In this document: piece by piece, positions 61,209 to 64,000 of the stretch
Layout of the letters: every line of letters begins with the position of its first letter
Numbering within the stretch: position 1 is the stretch's first letter
DNA from: CAYJAD01 sp964368075
GTDB taxonomy: Bacteria > Desulfobacterota > Desulfovibrionia > Desulfovibrionales > Desulfovibrionaceae
Direction of reading: 5' to 3'
DNA length: 64,000 nt
NCBI GenBank assembly: GCA_964368075.1
Contig: CAYJAD010000007.1
Span: 1 to 64,000 of the forward strand
The notes under the pieces: generated by a model
Seen by the model: the letters and a program-made list of their open reading frames with translations, nothing else
Told to the model about the DNA's origin: nothing
Databases searched by the model: none
Translations under genes and position numbers: made by a program

Positions 61209-62716
61209 TGAAAGTATATTTAATTGGCGCCGGCCCCGGCGATATGGGATTGCTCACCCTAAAAGGCAAATCTATCTTAGAAAAAGCTGACGTGGTGGTG
61301 TATGATGCTTTAGCCAACCCCGCCATGCTTGATTTTGCCAAACCCGAAGCCGAGCGCATTTATGTGGGCAAAAGAGCGAATCAACACGCTTTACCCCAAG
61401 ATGGCATCAACGCTCTTATTGTGGAAAAAGCCAAAGAAGGTAAGATTGTTGCACGTCTCAAAGGCGGAGACCCTTATATTTTTGGTCGCGGCGGCGAAGA
61501 AGCCGAAGAATTGCTAGCCGCAGGTGTACCCTTTGAAGAAGTACCCGGCATTTCTAGCACCATTGCCGGCCCTGCTTATGCAGGTATTCCCCTAACGCAC
61601 CGTTCTTTTGCCTCGTCGGTAACATTAATTACCGGACATGAAGACCCTACCAAGCCAGGTTCTGTGCACAATTGGCAAGCATTGGCCAGTTCTGCCTCCA
61701 CCTTAGTTTTTGTTATGGGTATGAAAAATTTGCCGGATATTGCCAAAAATCTTATGGCGGCAGGTCTTAGCCCCGAAACTCCGGCAGGGCTCGTACATTG
61801 GGGCACCACAGCACACCATCGATCTTTAGTGGCAACCCTAAGCACCTTAGAAGAAGAAAGCAAAAAACAAGGCTTTACCAATCCTTCCGTTATCGTGGTG
61901 GGTAATGTGGTGAGCCTGCGAGACAAACTTAATTGGTATGAGCAAAAACCGCTACTTGGAAAAGGTATTGTGGTAACACGCGCCAGAGAACAAGCCAGCG
62001 GCCTTGCACATTCTTTGGCAGAGCTAGGCGCTCATGTCATTCAATTTCCAACCATTGAAATTTATGACTTGGAAGATTACAGCCAAGTGGATGCCCACAT
62101 AAAAGATTTACCCTCTTATCAATGGCTTGTATTTACTTCAGTCAACGGCGTGAAGCATTTTTGGAAAAGACTTGCCAAACACGGTTTGGACACACGTGCT
62201 CTTTTTGGGAAAAAAGTTGCTGCCATTGGCCCCGCCACCGCAGAAATTTTGCGCGAACGCGGTCTTGAACCTGATTTTATTCCAAAACGCTACGTGGCTG
62301 AGGGTGTAGTAGAAGGCATGCTTGCCCTAGGCATGCAAGGGCAAAAAATTCTTTTGCCAAGAGCCAAAGAAGCCCGTGAAGTATTACCCGAAGCCCTTAG
62401 TGCCGCTGGTGCCGAAGTGCACGTATTACCCATTTATGAAACCAAACCCGCAGGCGCACGCAAAGAAGAAGTGCTGGAAGAATTGGAAAACGGACGCATT
62501 CATTGCATCACCTTTGGTTCCTCCTCCACTGTGGATAACTTCTTAGCCTTGGTAGACGGCGACACCTTGAAAAAATATCCTCAAGTACAATTGGCTTCTA
62601 TTGGCCCCATCACCGCAAAAACGCTGGAGAAGCATGGCCTTCCTTGCCATATTCAGCCAGAAGAATTTACTATTCCGGCCTTGGTAGAAAGTTTGGTAGA
62701 AAAGTTTAGTAAATAA
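61208..62716 (+). CDS. cobA-hemD: Fused uroporphyrinogen-III C-methyltransferase / synthase (CobA-HemD)
   Basis: Two tetrapyrrole enzymes in one 502-residue chain. Residues 1 to about 245 are CobA/SumT: VYLIGAGPGDMGLL, VYDALANP, LKGGDPYIFGRGGEE and VPGISS, methylating uroporphyrinogen III to precorrin-2. Residues about 250-500 are HemD: GIVVTRAREQASG, FTSVNGVKHFWKRL and SSSTVDNFL, closing hydroxymethylbilane. Sulfate reducers route heme and siroheme through this branch, so the fusion matches the organism type. It overlaps pepA by one base. Confidence 0.96.
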   Translation: MKVYLIGAGPGDMGLLTLKGKSILEKADVVVYDALANPAMLDFAKPEAERIYVGKRANQHALPQDGINALIVEKAKEGKIVARLKGGDPYIFGRGGEEAEELLAAGVPFEEVPGISSTIAGPAYAGIPLTHRSFASSVTLITGHEDPTKPGSVHNWQALASSASTLVFVMGMKNLPDIAKNLMAAGLSPETPAGLVHWGTTAHHRSLVATLSTLEEESKKQGFTNPSVIVVGNVVSLRDKLNWYEQKPLLGKGIVVTRAREQASGLAHSLAELGAHVIQFPTIEIYDLEDYSQVDAHIKDLPSYQWLVFTSVNGVKHFWKRLAKHGLDTRALFGKKVAAIGPATAEILRERGLEPDFIPKRYVAEGVVEGMLALGMQGQKILLPRAKEAREVLPEALSAAGAEVHVLPIYETKPAGARKEEVLEELENGRIHCITFGSSSTVDNFLALVDGDTLKKYPQVQLASIGPITAKTLEKHGLPCHIQPEEFTIPALVESLVEKFSK

Positions 62717-62726
62717 AATACTCTAC

Positions 62727-62769
62727 TTGGGGAGGGGAACTTTTTTAGAAAAAAAATTCTCCTCTCCAA
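62727..62769. repeat. G-rich stem-loop repeat, copy F
   Basis: TTGGGGAGGGGAA (62727-62739) pairs (with G-U positions) with TTCTCCTCTCCAA (62757-62769), then CCCCTCCCCTCAAAAAACC follows. It lies after cobA-hemD and is the likely terminator there. Confidence 0.7.
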
Positions 62770-62931
62770 ACCCCTCCCCTCAAAAAACCAACACGCTAGC
62801 CTTTGAGGCTAAGATCGCGCTCTACTCTGTGTAATTTGCAAGGGCTTTCGCACGCTGCCTTGCGCTTCATGCAAGACCATGCTAGAAAAACATTGCCAAC
62901 AGGCAAAAATCCTATAGATACGAGGTGAATT

Positions 62932-63207
62932 ATGAAAAAATTAGGAATTTTTCTTGCTTTATCTTTATGCCTAAGCCTTTCTGCTTTCTCTGTTTTCGCC
63001 GCCGAAAAAACAAGTGATGCCAAAAAACAAGAGCAAGTAAATAAAGCTGAAAAAGGTTCTGTATTCGTAACCAAAAGTGGTAAAAAATACCACAAAGAAA
63101 AAGGATGCAGTTCCTTAAAAAATTCTAAAGAAGTCAAAAAAATGTCTTTGAAAGATGCTAAAAAAGCTAAAATGACACCTTGTAAAATCTGCTACCCCAA
63201 GTCTTAA
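62932..63207 (+). CDS. Small secreted protein with Cys-rich C-terminal motif
   Basis: 91 residues behind GAGGTGAA. Signal peptide (cleavage near VFAAE, about 22), a Lys/Glu-rich linker, then FVTKSGKKYHKEKGCSSL, and a final CKIC, giving one His and three Cys in the pattern H-x4-C..CxxC. This motif occurs in small secreted and nuclease-associated proteins (Ada-zinc-binding-like) and probably binds a metal or is disulfide-linked. Function unknown. It has its own start after a G-rich stem-loop. Confidence 0.8.
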   Translation: MKKLGIFLALSLCLSLSAFSVFAAEKTSDAKKQEQVNKAEKGSVFVTKSGKKYHKEKGCSSLKNSKEVKKMSLKDAKKAKMTPCKICYPKS

Positions 63208-63233
63208 AAAAGCTTAGCTATTTATTCCTTTTT

Positions 63234-63291
63234 CTGGGAGAAACTTTTGCTAGCGCCAAAAAGTTTCCCCCAGACCCCCTTCAAAACGCGC
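63234..63291. repeat. G-rich stem-loop repeat, copy D (inverted)
   Basis: CTGGGAGAAACTTTT (63234-63248) pairs with AAAAGTTTCCCCCAG (63259-63273) around GCTAGCGCCA; the unit ends with TTCAAAACGCGC, the inverse of the boundary of copies A and E. Confidence 0.8.
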
Positions 63292-63342
63292 TGATTATTC
63301 ATATTATACAAAACTGTTTTTATATAATACCACATAAATTAA

Positions 63343-63427
63343 GCGCGTTTTGAGGGGATAGGGGGAGTTTGAAGGGGGAAGGGGTACTTTTTGGTGCTAG
63401 CAAAAGTATCCCTTCCCCCCTCAAGAA
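63343..63427. repeat. G-rich stem-loop repeat, copy E
   Basis: Starts GCGCGTTTTGAGGGG; GGGGGAAGGGGTACTTTT (63374-63391) pairs with AAAAGTATCCCTTCCCCCC around TGGTGCTAGC; ends CTCAAGAAA like copy A. Its boundary pairs perfectly (12 bp) with that of copy D, so D and E form one large inverted repeat of about 190 bases between the small secreted gene and htpG. Confidence 0.82.
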
Positions 63428-63451
63428 ATAATGTAATTAGCTTTTAAACTA

Positions 63452-64000
63452 TTACATATGCTTAATTTCTGTATACCAGGCCCCTGCCTGTTCCATGAGC
63501 TTGTTGGTTCTAGCCACCAAGGCATGAGGATCTTTTAAATAGCCATCTAAAAGCAAGCTGGTATCAAAGAGAGCTTCCACCATTTCTTTAAAGAGGCTAT
63601 CATTGCTATCGTGCTTATGTATGCGCAACATGTTTCGCAAGATAGCATGGTCACGGTTGACCTCTAATATTTTTGTAGGAATGGTGTCATCTTTTTGCAT
63701 GACGCGCATGAGTTTTTCCATGGATGAAGTCAAGCCGCCATCAGGAGCCACAAGGCAAGCTGGGCTATCGGCGAGGCGTTGTGACACGCGCACTTCCTTT
63801 ACTTTGTCGCCCAAAATATTTTGCATATCCTTCATAAGAGCTTCAAAGCTTTGTACATCATCTTCAGCCAAAGGGCTGGCCTTACTGCTGCTTTCTTGGG
63901 TATCGGCAAAGTCTTTTAAGCTATCATCGCCGATTTGTTCTACGGCTTTTAAATCCCATTCTTTATATTTGCCAAGGCCTTCCATGACAAATTCATCGAT
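63452..64000 (-). CDS. htpG: Chaperone HtpG (Hsp90), C-terminal part
   Basis: The 5' part lies beyond the window; 182 residues are visible. They match the end of bacterial Hsp90: IDEFVMEGLGKYKEW, a linker with DTQESSSKAS, LGDKVKEVRVSQRLADSPACLV, and the dimer region MQKDDTIPTKILEVNRDHAILR up to the TEIKHM end. Hsp90 is an ATP-dependent chaperone; ATPase motifs would be in the missing part. Convergent with the small secreted gene. Confidence 0.95.
   Translation of the reverse strand: MDEFVMEGLGKYKEWDLKAVEQIGDDSLKDFADTQESSSKASPLAEDDVQSFEALMKDMQNILGDKVKEVRVSQRLADSPACLVAPDGGLTSSMEKLMRVMQKDDTIPTKILEVNRDHAILRNMLRIHKHDSNDSLFKEMVEALFDTSLLLDGYLKDPHALVARTNKLMEQAGAWYTEIKHM

Noticed and set aside
1..64000. 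tRNA, rRNA, CRISPR array, prophage or transposase genes
   Set aside because: No cloverleaf, rRNA sequence, regular spaced repeats, phage genes or DDE/Tyr/Ser recombinase motifs were seen in any frame.

Overview
The window is about 64 kb of bacterial chromosome with tightly packed genes on both strands. It has no insertion sequence, prophage, CRISPR array, rRNA or tRNA that I can support. Base composition is moderately AT-rich, roughly low-to-mid 40s % GC by eye. Gene content and order point to the sulfate/sulfite-reducing Desulfovibrionales (Desulfovibrionaceae), probably a lower-GC member. The signs are: an Flx/sulfhydrogenase-type Fe-S plus flavoprotein pair; a HEAT-repeat protein like the Desulfovibrio DVU0298 family; Fo genes (atpZ-atpI-atpB-atpE) separated from F1; a fused CobA-HemD; an ArsR regulator fused to a methyltransferase beside ahcY (SahR arrangement); and rpsA next to sppA. 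I cannot name the species.

Layout. 0-3.3 kb: end of an electron-bifurcation-type Fe-S subunit, its FAD/NAD partner with an unusual Ala/Lys/Pro-rich N-terminal extension, an orphan secreted protein and a HEAT-repeat protein. 3.5-8.9 kb (minus): the Fo ATP synthase operon, an RlmD-like rRNA methyltransferase and a Sel1-repeat protein. 9.1-16.4 kb (plus): rimO, an acyl-CoA ligase with a charged helical tail, a small membrane protein, rpsA and sppA. 16.5-18.7 kb (minus): mogA-like, UbiA/MqnP-like prenyltransferase, darP. 18.9-21 kb (plus): queF and murJ. 21.2-28.3 kb (minus): ricT-metG, a DUF1036 protein and hisD-purC-fabI. 28.6-30.3 kb (plus): grpE and an orphan secreted protein flanked by large palindromes. 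30.3-35.3 kb (minus): hisH-hisF, rnr (overlapped at its 5' end by a possible 39-residue Cys/Lys-rich gene) and a Bax-inhibitor-1 family protein. 35.6-42.1 kb (plus): an envelope block of septal-type amidase, Skp/OmpH, fabZ, heptose kinase and a glycosyltransferase. 42.1-43.1 kb: cheV. 43.7-47.0 kb: tolQ-tolR-tolA-tolB without pal. 47.2-49.6 kb: sahR-like/ahcY, with a divergent class II aldolase. 50.4-53.5 kb (minus): a K+ channel, two small Asp/Arg-rich proteins and a TelA-family protein. 53.6-57.1 kb (plus): a secreted orphan, a UshA-like nucleotidase, a sugar-phosphate transferase and an orphan. 57.1-58.3 kb: hemW. 58.6-63.2 kb (plus): GT2, pepA, cobA-hemD and a small secreted Cys protein. 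63.4 kb to the end: the C-terminus of htpG.

Most of the window is housekeeping: respiration and ATP synthesis, tetrapyrroles, envelope biogenesis, histidine/purine/fatty-acid synthesis and translation. The parts that deserve a second look are the K+ channel / acidic small proteins / TelA operon; a dispersed family of G-rich stem-loops that mostly sit between convergent genes; the long palindromes around 29.3 and 30.3 kb; the small gene overlapping rnr; the low-complexity extensions on otherwise standard enzymes; and the SahR-like regulator with a palindromic operator candidate. I did not find anything I can defend as a wholly new system; the TelA/K+ channel operon is the best candidate.
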